From Ustilago trichophora (Eukaryota; Basidiomycota; Ustilaginomycetes; Ustilaginales; Ustilaginaceae), in NCBI GenBank assembly GCA_900323505.1, contig OOIN01000043.1, positions 1,054,001-1,118,000 of the forward strand: 64,000 bases of DNA. The letters run 5' to 3'. Both the position numbers and the translations under genes were made by a program. The notes under the pieces were generated by a model. That model was not told the origin of the DNA. It saw only the letters and a list, made by a program, of their open reading frames with translations, and did not search any database. Shown here piece by piece: positions 29,761-42,039 of this stretch (positions within the stretch are counted from its first letter, which is position 1; every line of letters begins with the position of its first letter).

Positions 29761-32706
29761 ATGCCCAAGGACGACTCAAAGAACTATCGGCAGGATACCT
29801 CCGGATCTGGCGGCAAGGACGATGACGACACCAAAAACAAACCCAAAAAGGTTCTTCGTGCTTGCGATGCCTGTCACCATCGTCGAGTTCGATGCAATCA
29901 CAACAATCCATGCGACAACTGCATCCGACTCAACATCAACTGCACTTGGATCAAGGCATCCAAAGGCAAGCAAGCATCCGGAAGGCGTATCGATCTTCTA
30001 CGCAAAGGTCACAACCCTGCTGCTGCCGAGCTACCTCCCTCACCGCCTAACCCAAGGCCACTATCAGGCGAACATGCTCCCATCACGGCTCCAAGTCCGT
30101 CGGGTTCGCGAGGCATCCTCCCCCCTCCCGGTGTCGGCCCCCCTTCCGCGCATTCGCCTCGTCACTATGCACCACCTCCCGGAACTTCCGCCATGAGCCC
30201 ACCGGGTCTGCCCGCGAGTGCCGGCTCACCTTCTTCCATGATGTCTTCCAGCCTCTACTCGCGAGATGCACCGCCCGTGTCATCCCGAAATTCGTATGGC
30301 GGTGGATACAGCAGGTACGATGCCAATGCGCAATCTGGTCCATCCGGCCCCGCTGCTCAGCATCCCTCCCCTTCGTCGCACTGGTCCAGCCCTTCTTCCC
30401 GTTCGCCCGGTCATCGATACTCTTCACACGGCGTATATCCTCCTCAGCAGGATTATCCAGCCTCGGCTCACCATCAGCAGCACCATCAGTCGTATCCCCA
30501 CCACTCGCCATCGCATGCTTATGCCCAACATCAGCAGTACCACCAAATCCCGCCACACCATGCCTCTTCCGCCCATCCACCGCCTCAGCGTCATTCCTCC
30601 AACGCTGGTCTCGGCTCCAGTGGTCCCAACGCTCCCGCAGCCGCATCAGCATCCAATCTCAGCTTTGCACCCTCCGAATCTTTCTCAGAGGGTCTAGGCG
30701 GCTCCTTCTCCGAGCTGGCTCCAGATGTCGCAGCAAGCCTCCGTCTGCCCGACTTTGGCACTTCGCTTGCTGACTCCTACCTCAATCCGCAAGAGGGTGG
30801 CGACCGACGACGCAATGTGCTTCTCGAGATGAACGGCGGTGGTATGCCTACCGATGGTCCTGGCAATCCCAGCAACGGCATGGGTGGCGGCAACACGAAC
30901 GGATATGGCAACTCGTATGATCCATACAGCAACGGGCGACAGACCTTCCTCGATGTGCTCGGTCAGAACAGCCAGATGCTCGGTGGCCCCTCTTCAACCC
31001 CTGGCTCCGTCACCCATTCCGAGACCGACTTTACCAACGAACCTCACCCGCTTTCTGATTCGGTCCTCATCCCCAGCATCGCCATCTTCTTTGAACGTCT
31101 CCAATCCATCATGCCCGTCTTCACGCGAGCCTGGATTTTTGGCAAGATTGACCGCGGCGAGCACCGCACAGACCCTCAGTTGGGGGCCATGCTCATCGCC
31201 CTCTCCGCCTTTGCTCTTTGCCAACCGGTCGATTCTACCGACCCCGTCGACAGCTCTTCCCGCAAACGTCGTGTGCGTAGGCTACTCGAAGAATCGGTCA
31301 AGATGCGAAACAGCGCTTTGCTAGGCAGCCATCCTTCGCTGGAAGCCATCATGGCCTCTTTCTTCATTTTTGGCACACTCTTTGGTCTAGGCGAAGAGAA
31401 TGCTGCCTGGTTCCGACTTCGCGAGGCCGTCACGCTCGGATATCTGCTTCGCATTCACGAAACGTCGTCGTACGAGCATCTCGACAAAGACGAGCAGGAA
31501 CGCCGACTCCGCGCGTATCTCCTACTTGCCATCACCGAGCGTGCCTATGCGATTCAGTCTGGATCGAGCATCACCTTCCGCGGCAATCCCAGAAAAGCCA
31601 CCGACTCGATCCGGCGCAAGTTCGACGTGTCCCAGTTGCAAGATTTCCCCAACCTGCAAAGTCGACTCTTTGATGTGGTCGATGAGAAATTTGTCGACTG
31701 CTGGAATCGCAAGTGTCCTGGTCCCGGTTGTGACTATTTGGACGCTAGCCGAGCAGTACAGCTCCACCGAGCTATCAAAGAATCGGACGAAGACGAGCAG
31801 AAGGAGAAGGAGAGCTTCCATCGAGATCGTGCGGGACCCACACGCAGGGAGTCTAGTTTCAACGACAGAAGACATCATCCTTACGGGCAACACTATTCCA
31901 ACCATACCAAGATGGAAGGCAACAACGAAGGTGGACATGGAGGCAACAAGAGCGATTGGGACAAGTCTAAAGTTCAAAAAGCTGATGTCGAGGTGACACG
32001 GCAGTGGTTGTTGAATCGATTGTGGATGACTTGTAGAAGTCATTCCCTTCTCACTGCGGATGCGGAGGAGGAACCGCTTCGGATCGATTATGCGATTGAT
32101 ATCGCCAGAGAGACGTTGCGTGTTTGCAACAGTCTCAGTCTGCGTTCCATGGAAGCGCACGGAATCGGGTTGACTCGAAAGCTCAACGATATCGCACAGA
32201 CTCTCGTCATCGTATGTCGCGACTATCCCGCCATCGCTCTATCGGTACCATTTGAAGGCGATCCGATCAAAACCGATCCCACCCTCTTTGGTCCTTACTT
32301 TGGTCCTTCTCCCCCTGACGCTTCCACCACAGGCAGTCATCAATCCCCTCCATCCAATACTGGCATGGACCCCACCACCACCACCACCACGGGAGGAGGC
32401 ATCGACCATCCCTCCACATCATCCAACAATAACAACAATAACAACAACAACAACAGCAACAGCAACAGCAACAACAACGGCGGAGGATCATCCACAACAA
32501 CATCACTGGGAGTTGTACCGCTCGACAAAGCTTTCAGCCCAAGCTATGCCATCGAAGCCATCCTTCACAAGTATCTGGACATCTTTAAGAGGTTCAGAGG
32601 CGGCGATCATCCTTATTTGCCACTGTTGGTAGAGGCGGTTAAAGAGTTGCCCAAGATGGCCGAGTTGAGTTTTGATCGATTCTTGCGCGAGATGGGTCTG
32701 TTTTAA
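29761..32706 (+). CDS. Zn2Cys6 transcription factor with fungal middle homology region
   Basis: 981 residues, single exon. The zinc cluster is at residues 35-61 (CDACHHRRVRCNHNNPC then DNC and C61), spacing CX2CX6CX5CX2CX6C. It is preceded by a Lys-rich segment and followed by GRRIDLLR. Residues 70-350 are Pro/Ser/His/Gln-rich and disordered. A fungal regulatory domain starts near 440 (PSIAIFFERLQSIMPVFTRA) and includes AMLIALSAFALCQP and LLLAITERAYAIQSG, the pattern of AmyR/Mal-activator-like proteins that control carbohydrate use. A Ser/Thr/Asn insert with a poly-Asn tract lies at about 850-925, before a final helical segment. Assignment to sugar metabolism is inference; the effector ligand and targets are unknown. 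Its 3' end faces the Pol III subunit gene. Confidence 0.87.
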   Translation: MPKDDSKNYRQDTSGSGGKDDDDTKNKPKKVLRACDACHHRRVRCNHNNPCDNCIRLNINCTWIKASKGKQASGRRIDLLRKGHNPAAAELPPSPPNPRPLSGEHAPITAPSPSGSRGILPPPGVGPPSAHSPRHYAPPPGTSAMSPPGLPASAGSPSSMMSSSLYSRDAPPVSSRNSYGGGYSRYDANAQSGPSGPAAQHPSPSSHWSSPSSRSPGHRYSSHGVYPPQQDYPASAHHQQHHQSYPHHSPSHAYAQHQQYHQIPPHHASSAHPPPQRHSSNAGLGSSGPNAPAAASASNLSFAPSESFSEGLGGSFSELAPDVAASLRLPDFGTSLADSYLNPQEGGDRRRNVLLEMNGGGMPTDGPGNPSNGMGGGNTNGYGNSYDPYSNGRQTFLDVLGQNSQMLGGPSSTPGSVTHSETDFTNEPHPLSDSVLIPSIAIFFERLQSIMPVFTRAWIFGKIDRGEHRTDPQLGAMLIALSAFALCQPVDSTDPVDSSSRKRRVRRLLEESVKMRNSALLGSHPSLEAIMASFFIFGTLFGLGEENAAWFRLREAVTLGYLLRIHETSSYEHLDKDEQERRLRAYLLLAITERAYAIQSGSSITFRGNPRKATDSIRRKFDVSQLQDFPNLQSRLFDVVDEKFVDCWNRKCPGPGCDYLDASRAVQLHRAIKESDEDEQKEKESFHRDRAGPTRRESSFNDRRHHPYGQHYSNHTKMEGNNEGGHGGNKSDWDKSKVQKADVEVTRQWLLNRLWMTCRSHSLLTADAEEEPLRIDYAIDIARETLRVCNSLSLRSMEAHGIGLTRKLNDIAQTLVIVCRDYPAIALSVPFEGDPIKTDPTLFGPYFGPSPPDASTTGSHQSPPSNTGMDPTTTTTTGGGIDHPSTSSNNNNNNNNNNSNSNSNNNGGGSSTTTSLGVVPLDKAFSPSYAIEAILHKYLDIFKRFRGGDHPYLPLLVEAVKELPKMAELSFDRFLREMGLF

Positions 32707-33022
32707 AGCGGATGCAGCTCTGAAAAGTCTTTCGAGGACGAGGAGGAGTGAAGGGGGTTGGATGATTGTTCCTTTTCAAGTCTTAGCAATGTCTAGCATG
32801 CAATTTTTTTTTTTTTTTTTTTTTTGCCATTGAATCCCTATCTGAAGCAAACTCCATCACAAACATACTTGTGAAACTTGAGCTGATATACCCATCGACA
32901 GGAACACCAGAAAACAGAGGAGGGTGACGGAAAATGTGATTGATGATTGATGTGCGAAACCGATTTTTTGGACAAAGTACTATCTTTTTTTGAGAAACAA
33001 GAATCAACAGAATGCAAAGTCT
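32707..33022. other. Convergent 3' intergenic region
   Basis: 316 bp between two stops. It contains a T22 run (about 32804-32825) and AT-rich sequence near 32950-33000. No gene is seen. Confidence 0.6.
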
Positions 33023-36000
33023 TCAGATGGCATCCTCGAGCACCAGCCTAGGTACAACCTGCATCGCCATCAACTCCTGCAACATGAGTTTGGTTCCGTA
33101 CGGAATTGTCAGTTGAACAACGTGTTTACTGCTACTGCAGTAAGGGCAGAATCCGTTGTATCCCATCAGACCGCAGCGTTGACAGGCGTGCACCGTGAAT
33201 GCGTCGGAACTGATCATCAATCGTTCCAGCAGCAGTTGTGTGGCACCGTAACCAATGAGACAATCTCGTTCCATCTCACCCAGACGCAATCCTCCATCGC
33301 GAGATCGTCCTTCCGTAGGCTGTCGGGTCAGCACCGCTCGTGGTCCACGCGCTCGTGCGTGCATCTTGTCCTGAACCATGTGCTTCAGTCGTTGGTAGTA
33401 GATCGGTCCGAAATACACGTAACACTCCAGAGGTTGACCTGTGATTCCCGATGTCATTGCCTCTTTTCCGGCATAGTTGTAGCCGTTTTCGACGAGAAGA
33501 CGAGACATGTCTTCCACTTTGGATCCGCCAAACGCAGTACCGTACTGCAAGGAACCCGTGATGACTCCAGCTTTTCCGGAGAGAAGTTCAATCATTTTAC
33601 CGACCGTCATGCGCGAAGGGAAACCGTGTGGGTTCATGATGATATCCGGGTTGATACCGCGATCTGAGAAGGGCATGTCTTCTTGGTTGACGATCAATCC
33701 ACATACTCCCTTTTGACCGTGACGCGACGAGAACTTATCGCCAAGCTCTGGTCGACGGGTCTGGCGGATGAGGGCCTTGATCAGGGTTTGGTCCGAATCG
33801 GTGTCGGTGATCAGCACTTGGTCGACGTAGCCCGATACGGGAGGTTTGTAGGACAGAGGCGCCGATTTGTAGGCCACAGAGGCGGCATTGGAAGAAGCAC
33901 CCATCATAATGGCTGCCGACGAGTTGTCGTTGGCGTTGACGGGGGTTTGCTTATTGACATATACATCGCCTTGCTCCACCCTCTCACCGACACCGGCGAT
34001 ACCGTCAGCTTCCAGGATATCGTAGCGTTTCTGTCGTTTACCCGTGCTTTCGTCAACGGGTGCGTCGGCGAGACGATCATACGTGCCATTGGGATACTTG
34101 CGAATGACGGTAGACGACTTTTTCATCGTTTGACAGCGTGCAAAGCCTCGATCGAGAGAAGCCTTGTTCAACAGCAGAGCGTCCTCGATATCGTAACCCG
34201 AGTAAGACATGACGGCAACCATCGCATTTTGACCCGCAGGAAGCTTGTCGTAGCCGATTAATTCGATAGTCCGAGTCTTGACCATAGGTTCTTGGGGATA
34301 GACCATGAGGTACAGCAACGTGTCGATTCGAAGGAGCTGGTTGTAGGCGATTGCACCCTGAGCTTGTTTACCCTGTTTTGTGTATAAGCCATGTGTATGA
34401 AGCAGGAATGCAACGATGTCAGTACGATGTTGGTCTTATGGAGTCAGTCCCTTGATATGTCGACGGAAATGAGACTTACCACTAAGTTTTTCGAAGCGCG
34501 AAGCAGAAATGTCGATGTGCGTAAAGTAGAAATGATAGATTGTCAGCATGCCGTCGTTATTATATGGTCGAAACCTTGATACGATGGTGGTAGTGATACA
34601 TACTTGCGCACTGTTTGGTTGATGATCGCGAGTAGAAGCGTAAAAAATGAAATCAACATGAAAAATAAAGATTTACTTGGTCAGCACGCGGTCCTTCTGG
34701 CGGAGTCGATTTCGCGCTGATGGAAAGGATACCAACTTGACTGTGATGCGTGAAGAGAGGAGAACGAGAAAAATGTCAGTGACTGTGCCGTTGAGAAGAG
34801 AAAAATGTTCGCGACAATGTGCTTACTATGTGAGTCGAGGAGATTGGTTATGGTGAGGATAAGGAATGAGACCAGCAACAGCACCAAGGATGGTGAACGG
34901 CTCGATCTCGAGGTGGGTCGTATATTGAGGCTTGACGTCGCGTTCGTAGAGGGCAATGTTGGAGTCGTTCTCCTCGTTGACGTCGAGGTATTCAAGAAGA
35001 CCATTGTAGAGGAAATCATCAAAGCGACGGACGCCAGCTTTGAGCTCCTGGATGTGCGACTCTTTGACGCGAGGCTGGCCGGTGTGCGGGTCAACAATGA
35101 TGAGGGGTCGACAGATACGGCCGCCGTCCGAGGCGATGTAGACAGTCTGGTGGTGGTGGTTGGTGTAGATCGAGACAAATTCAGAGATGCGACCGGCGCG
35201 ACGCAAGCGGCGGAACTGAAGAACGAAGCGCTGCGGGAATCGGGTGACACCGAGGACGTTACCGTTGAGGTAGACGGCATAAGAATCGGGACGGTAAAGC
35301 TCGGCACCGGTGAGAAGGTGAATGTCTTCGACACCGAGGGTGAAGGCGATTCTTGCGATGGGCTCCTCTTCGACATCGGTGGTGATATGCGTAGTAAGGG
35401 CGAGGTTCTTGACCAGACCACACGCTTCACCTTCTGGGGTATCTGAAACACACAGCATGCCCCACTGCGAAGGCTGAAGAGCACGAGGACCCGAAACCTT
35501 TCTGGTCTTTTCGAATTGGGAGCTGATTCGGGTCATCATACCCAGTGCTGCGATGAAGGAAAGACGGCTGAGGACGTGCGTAACACCGGCACGTTCCATC
35601 TTGAAACGTTTCAAGCTCCAGTTACCCGTCGAGATGGCACGAACGAAACCTGCGGTAATGTAGTCGCCGTTAAAGTGGAACTGGTTGAAGGCGTCGAATT
35701 CGACGGTACGGTTGGGCTTCTTGAGTACCTTGTCAATGTTGATCTTGAGATCCGAGTTGAACTTCTTGAAAAGATCTTCAAAGAGCAAGGCAAGGAGCTG
35801 ACCGGCCAACTCGAGCCTCTTGTTTCCGACGTAATCGCGATCGTCGACCTTCTTTTCGTCCTGCATGGCCATGAGGACTCTGCGGACCATGGAGGCGATG
35901 TAGATGGTTTTGGGGCGGAAGTTGAGTCGCTCGACGGGGACGTGGGCCATGATGACGGTTGCAAGGACGTCGAGGGCTTCTTCAGCGAGTGGGCGGCGCA

Positions 36001-36997
36001 TCGAGAGCGGCTTGCGCGATGCTTTGGCACGTGCGCCGATAAAGTTGAGAGCTTGCTTGCGAGTGTAGATACCGAGACGAGCTGCTTCTTCCAAGTTGAT
36101 GGCAAAGAGCTCCTTGTAGATGTCGTCATGGCCGGCGACGAGCTGAAGAATCTCACGATCGGCCTGGATTCCCATAGCCTTGAATGCGATGGCGATGGGA
36201 ATATCTTCGTGCAACGAGTTGTGCTTGAGATAGATCTTGCCATGCTTTGTGAGGACGTAGGATTTGGACTTGCGCTCGTGTGTAGACGAAGTGACAGAGG
36301 CGGAAACGGTGCCCTTTTTGGAGTCTGCTTCGACAATGATTCTGTTTTTGCTGAGCTGTTCCTGAACGAGAATGACCTTTTCTGTACCCTTGACGACAAA
36401 GTATCCTCCTGGGTCGAGTGGGCACTCGCTGAGTTTTGCGAGTTCCTTTTCCGACTTGTTGGAAAGAACACACTTGTTGCTGCGAAGCATGACGGGGATA
36501 CGTCCGATGGGTACATTTTTACGACGGATGATCTTGCCTCCTCGAGTGTATTCAATGTTGACAAAGATGTGCGCCGAGTAAGTGATGTCACGGAGACGAC
36601 ATTCATGTGGAGTGATGGGGCGTTGCAAAGCATCACCATCGTATCTGCGCGGCTCTCCGACGGTGATGTCGGTATATTTGAGGTAGAACTTGGGGTCGAT
36701 GTCCGAGGTGATCTTTTCGTTGGCCTTGATGATGTTTTTCAGGTCGTGATCGACAAAGTAGTTGTAAGAATCGATATGCTGCTTGACCAAACCTTTGACC
36801 TGAAGGAAAGCGGGGACGAGCTGCCACTTGTCCTCTACCGACTTGATGGGGTCCATGAGACCCTTGCCCTTGTAGTTGGCCGCCTTGAGCGCCGCGATGG
36901 GATCATCGACGGTTGTGTTGGGAAAGTGACCAGACGAGGGAAAATCAAAGTCGGCAGTGAGAGCCGCCATCTCGGCGAGACTGGAAGGGAGCGCCAT
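33023..36997 (-). CDS. rpc2: RNA polymerase III second-largest subunit (RPC2/RET1)
   Basis: The start is the ATG at 36997. Exons are 36997-34827, then 34740-34677 (or only 34740-34737), 34610-34604, 34481-34480 and 34372-33023. The product is 1197 residues, or 1177 with the 4-nt exon. Pol III-type motifs include [57 protein letters not shown] and [20 protein letters not shown]. The last exon carries [32 protein letters not shown] and the C-terminal zinc site [16 protein letters not shown]. It forms half of the catalytic centre of the enzyme that makes tRNA, 5S and U6 RNA. The normally invariant NTYQCAMGKQ reads LTYQ-CAMGKQ across four introns, so Leu replaces Asn and microexons are required. 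A GTG-less or TTG-started longer frame upstream of 36997 is leader. Branch-like CTGAC sites occur in introns 1, 3 and 4. Confidence 0.9.
34480..34481 (-). other. rpc2: rpc2 microexon, 2 nt
   Basis: The dinucleotide TG is flanked by an ACTTAG acceptor and a perfect GTAAGT donor. It joins A from the 7-nt exon to form ATG (Met) before GGT AAA CAA (GKQ). Without it the downstream exon is out of frame and meets TAA at once. No other splice choice I could find spells CAMGKQ. Confidence 0.72.
34604..34610 (-). other. rpc2: rpc2 microexon, 7 nt
   Basis: TGCGCAA lies between an AACAG acceptor and a GTATGT donor. It encodes Cys-Ala plus the first base of Met in the conserved CAMGKQ peptide. Confidence 0.75.
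34677..34740 (-). other. rpc2: rpc2 exon 2, 64 nt (or a 4-nt exon at 34737-34740)
   Basis: It follows a CACAG acceptor and completes the TA|T Tyr codon, then CAA Gln. If it ends before GTAAAT (donor at 34676) it is 64 nt, in frame and stop-free, adding 20 residues ([20 protein letters not shown]) inside an invariant motif. If it ends after TCAA it is 4 nt and restores the normal YQ-CAM peptide, but the donor would be a weak GTTGGT. The 60-nt difference keeps the frame either way. Confidence 0.5.
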
Positions 36998-38175
36998 GAT
37001 TGCTCGTCCTGAACTCGGCTCGTGCCGAGCCAAAGCTGGAAGGGACTAGTTCAGCTGTGGTGGTGCCTTGAGCCGTAGCTTCGCTTCCTTTATCTGTAAT
37101 CTGGGAACAGAAATGCGTTGAGACCACAGAATCACAGCGTTGGCTCAGTCTGAGGCTATGCTGGCTAGTCGCAAAAGACGTTTTGCTGCGATTGTCAAGG
37201 TCGGTAGCTCCGTGTGACGTGAGTGGAGGGCTGTCGTTTGGATCAAAAGAAATGCGCTGAAAGGTCTGCTGAAGAGGTGACTTTGAGCGTCAGAGTAGTC
37301 GATACAAGCCCGGCGTAGCGGTTGGTGTGATTAGAGAGAGACGATGGAACTGTGACACCTCGTTGCAGAGATGGGATGATGAAGTAGGTTCGAGGATGTT
37401 GTGTACAGGAAGAAGAACTCAAATCGAGTTCAGCGTGCGTGGCTGGCTGGCTGGCTGGCTGCCTGCCAAATTTTGCTTTGACCTTCTTGCAACCTTTTTT
37501 TGATTTTTGCAGCGCTTCTACATTGCCGATTTCCGCAAAATCAAACAGCCCAAACCAAAACAAAAATGAATAAATAAATTGATCGGATCTACCGATGACA
37601 CTGCGGATACGAGCCGATTTTTGAGTGTGAACTGCTGCTGCTGCTGCTGCAAATCATCACACACATCTTTTGAGTGACGCCGGCGAAAAAAAAGGGTCTC
37701 AGCGTCAGTTTCGAGTGTCTCTGTAGCTGTCAGCTCTCGCTAACTAGAGACAGACACACAAGTGCGTGCTAAAGCTACAGTCAAGAATCAAGAGGCGTTG
37801 CATGCTGTGGCTACAGCTCCTTTGTGTCTCCACACTCTTCTTTACCATCATTCTCAACATCAAGTCCCTCCGACCACGGCCTTCCGACACCTGTGGCATT
37901 CATCCTGTGGCGATCTCATATCCACCACGCAAGTTGCGCTTCATCCGATATTACGCCGATCCACCTCATCCACCTTGCCAAGCACAAGCGAAACAAAGAC
38001 TTCGGACTTTAGCATCACTAGCCTTTACCACACTCAACCATTCACAAAAACCCATCCACTGCCTTCGACTCATCTCCAGTCTCAGCTCATCGCTGCTCCC
38101 ATTACACCCATCAATTATCCGATCAGAGAGCTGGCCCTTTGAGAGTGCTGCTCTCGTGCACAGCTTCCCTTCATC
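36998..38175. other. Divergent promoter region between rpc2 and the PP6 gene
   Basis: 1.2 kb without a gene. It holds a CTGG tetranucleotide repeat (about 37437-37462) and a CTG triplet repeat (37632-37650). A C/A-rich stretch from about 37830 to 38175 probably forms the leader of the phosphatase gene. A 146-codon frame at 37766-38206 overlaps the phosphatase start and has no family signature. Confidence 0.5.
37632..37650. repeat. CTG trinucleotide repeat
   Basis: Six tandem CTG units in the rpc2/PP6 divergent region. Confidence 0.85.
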
Positions 38176-39423
38176 ATGGCCGTCGGCAATCCAGATACTT
38201 GGATAGAACAGCTCAGACAATGCAAGTACCTCCCAGAACCAGACATCAAGGCGCTATGCGAAATGGTCAGGGGCATCCTCATGGAGGAGAGCAACATTCA
38301 ACCCGTCTCCAGCCCTGTCACAGTATGCGGTGATATCCATGGCCAGTTCTGGGACTTGCTCGAACTCTTCAGAGTCGGTGGAGAGCCACCGGACACATCC
38401 TATGTCTTCATGGTAAGTGCAGCTACTGCTCAAATCACACACCCTGAATGAATGTCGACCTTTACTAACAAGCTCTCTGCCTTGCAACTGTCCTATGTCC
38501 AACGCAACAGGGCGACTTTGTGGACCGAGGCTACTTCAGTTTGGAAACTTTTTCGCTACTTATGGCCCTCAAGGCGAGACATCCTTCTCGCATCACTTTG
38601 CTCAGAGGAAACCACGAGAGTCGACAAATCACCCAAGTATATGGCTTCTACGACGAATGCCAGCGAAAGTACGGCAATGCCAACGTCTGGAAGAGCTGCT
38701 GTCAGGTGTTCGACTACCTCAACCTTGCTGCCATCATCGACGGTCGAGTGCTCTGCGTTCACGGAGGCTTGAGTCCAGACGTCAGGACGTTGGATCAGAT
38801 CCGTATCATTGCCCGTGCGCAGGAAGTACCTCACGAAGGTGCCTTTTGTGGTAAGTACACGCCTTCTTGGAACCTTTTCCGTCTTGCTGATTTTTCCGAT
38901 ACTAACAGCTTCTCTGTCTCATCCTTTGCCATCACCTCTTGCAGATCTCATGTGGAGCGACCCAGACGACATCGACACCTGGCGAGTCTCACCTCGAGGA
39001 GCAGGTTGGCTCTTTGGTGGAGCAGTAACAAAGGAATTCAACCACGTCAACGGACTCTCCCTCATAGCCCGAGCCCATCAACTCGTACAAGAAGGCTACA
39101 AGCTCATGCACGACAACAATATCGTCACAGTCTGGTCTGCCCCCAACTACTGCTATCGCTGCGGCAACGTTGCCTCGATCTTTGCCGTCGATGATCTCAT
39201 TGCATACGAGAGCAAGAATGGAGCTTCTGCCCTCGTGGACTCCTCCCAATCTCAAGACAGCGAACAAGAAGGTGACGACACAAAAAAGACCCTCAGCAGT
39301 GGAGAGGAAGCAACAAAGACGGAAAAGAAACCATGGGAAGCAACACAGTCCAACTTTAAGATCTTTGACGCCGTCCCCGACCAGACGAGAACGGTCACTC
39401 TGAACAGTCAGTACTTCTTATGA
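38176..39423 (+). CDS. sit4: PP6-type Ser/Thr protein phosphatase catalytic subunit (Sit4/Ppe1)
   Basis: Three exons: 38176-38412, 38511-38850 and 38945-39423, with introns of 98 and 94 nt, both with GTAAGT donors. The product is 351 residues. Metal-site motifs are intact: [47 protein letters not shown], the ARAHQL histidine and [12 protein letters not shown]. The C-terminus is YFL, the tail methylated in PP2A-family enzymes. [13 protein letters not shown] and [18 protein letters not shown] match PP6/Sit4 better than PP2A, PP4 or Ppg1. Sit4 acts in G1 progression, TOR signalling and ER-Golgi traffic through SAPS-domain subunits. Residues about 275-328 form a Ser/Glu/Lys-rich insert absent from human PP6 (305 residues), placed between the catalytic core and FKIFDAVPD. 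Confidence 0.93.
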
Positions 39424-39933
39424 TTGCTAAAGGGCAATTGCATGCCTTGCGTTCTCCCGAAAAGTAAGAAAGAAGTGGCACTACCTCTCTTGGTTCTGGT
39501 AATAAGATTACGTTAGAGTATGGCACCATGGACAGCCGAGGAAAGCGTGCTCCCCCGCCACCCTGATTCGATTCATGTTCAGTGTATTTGTAGCTTGATT
39601 CAATCCCATACACGTTTGCCATTTTGTTGTCTCTGTGTGTGGAAAGTCGGCTAGGGAATCAGGACACGGTACTCAAGCCAGAGAACACGTTTTAGGAATC
39701 AGGATCATCGTGTGTGCTGATGGTAAGGACGGAAAAGGTGATGCTTTGCAGAACGAATCGCCAAGTACAAATACAGAAAGGAACGACAAGTGAATAATGA
39801 ACATACTAAGCCATGACTAAGAATCTCGGGGTATAAAGAATGACAAAAGGAAAGAAACTGATGCAAAGTGATACAAAACGAAACAAAAACGCAAGCTGAA
39901 AAGTTGCCCCCCCTTCAAAACCTCTCTCTCTCT
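39424..39933. other. Convergent 3' intergenic region
   Basis: 510 bp between the stops of the PP6 gene and dim1. The second half is A-rich on the plus strand. No gene is seen. Confidence 0.6.

Positions 39934-42039
<2,106 letters not shown>

Noticed and set aside
35516..37012. 498-codon plus-strand frame opposite rpc2
   Set aside because: Codon-bias shadow of the Pol III subunit gene; no recognisable protein.
36998..37033. Upstream extension of rpc2 with a TTG start
   Set aside because: The first true ATG is at 36997 and begins the conserved N-terminus; the extension is leader.
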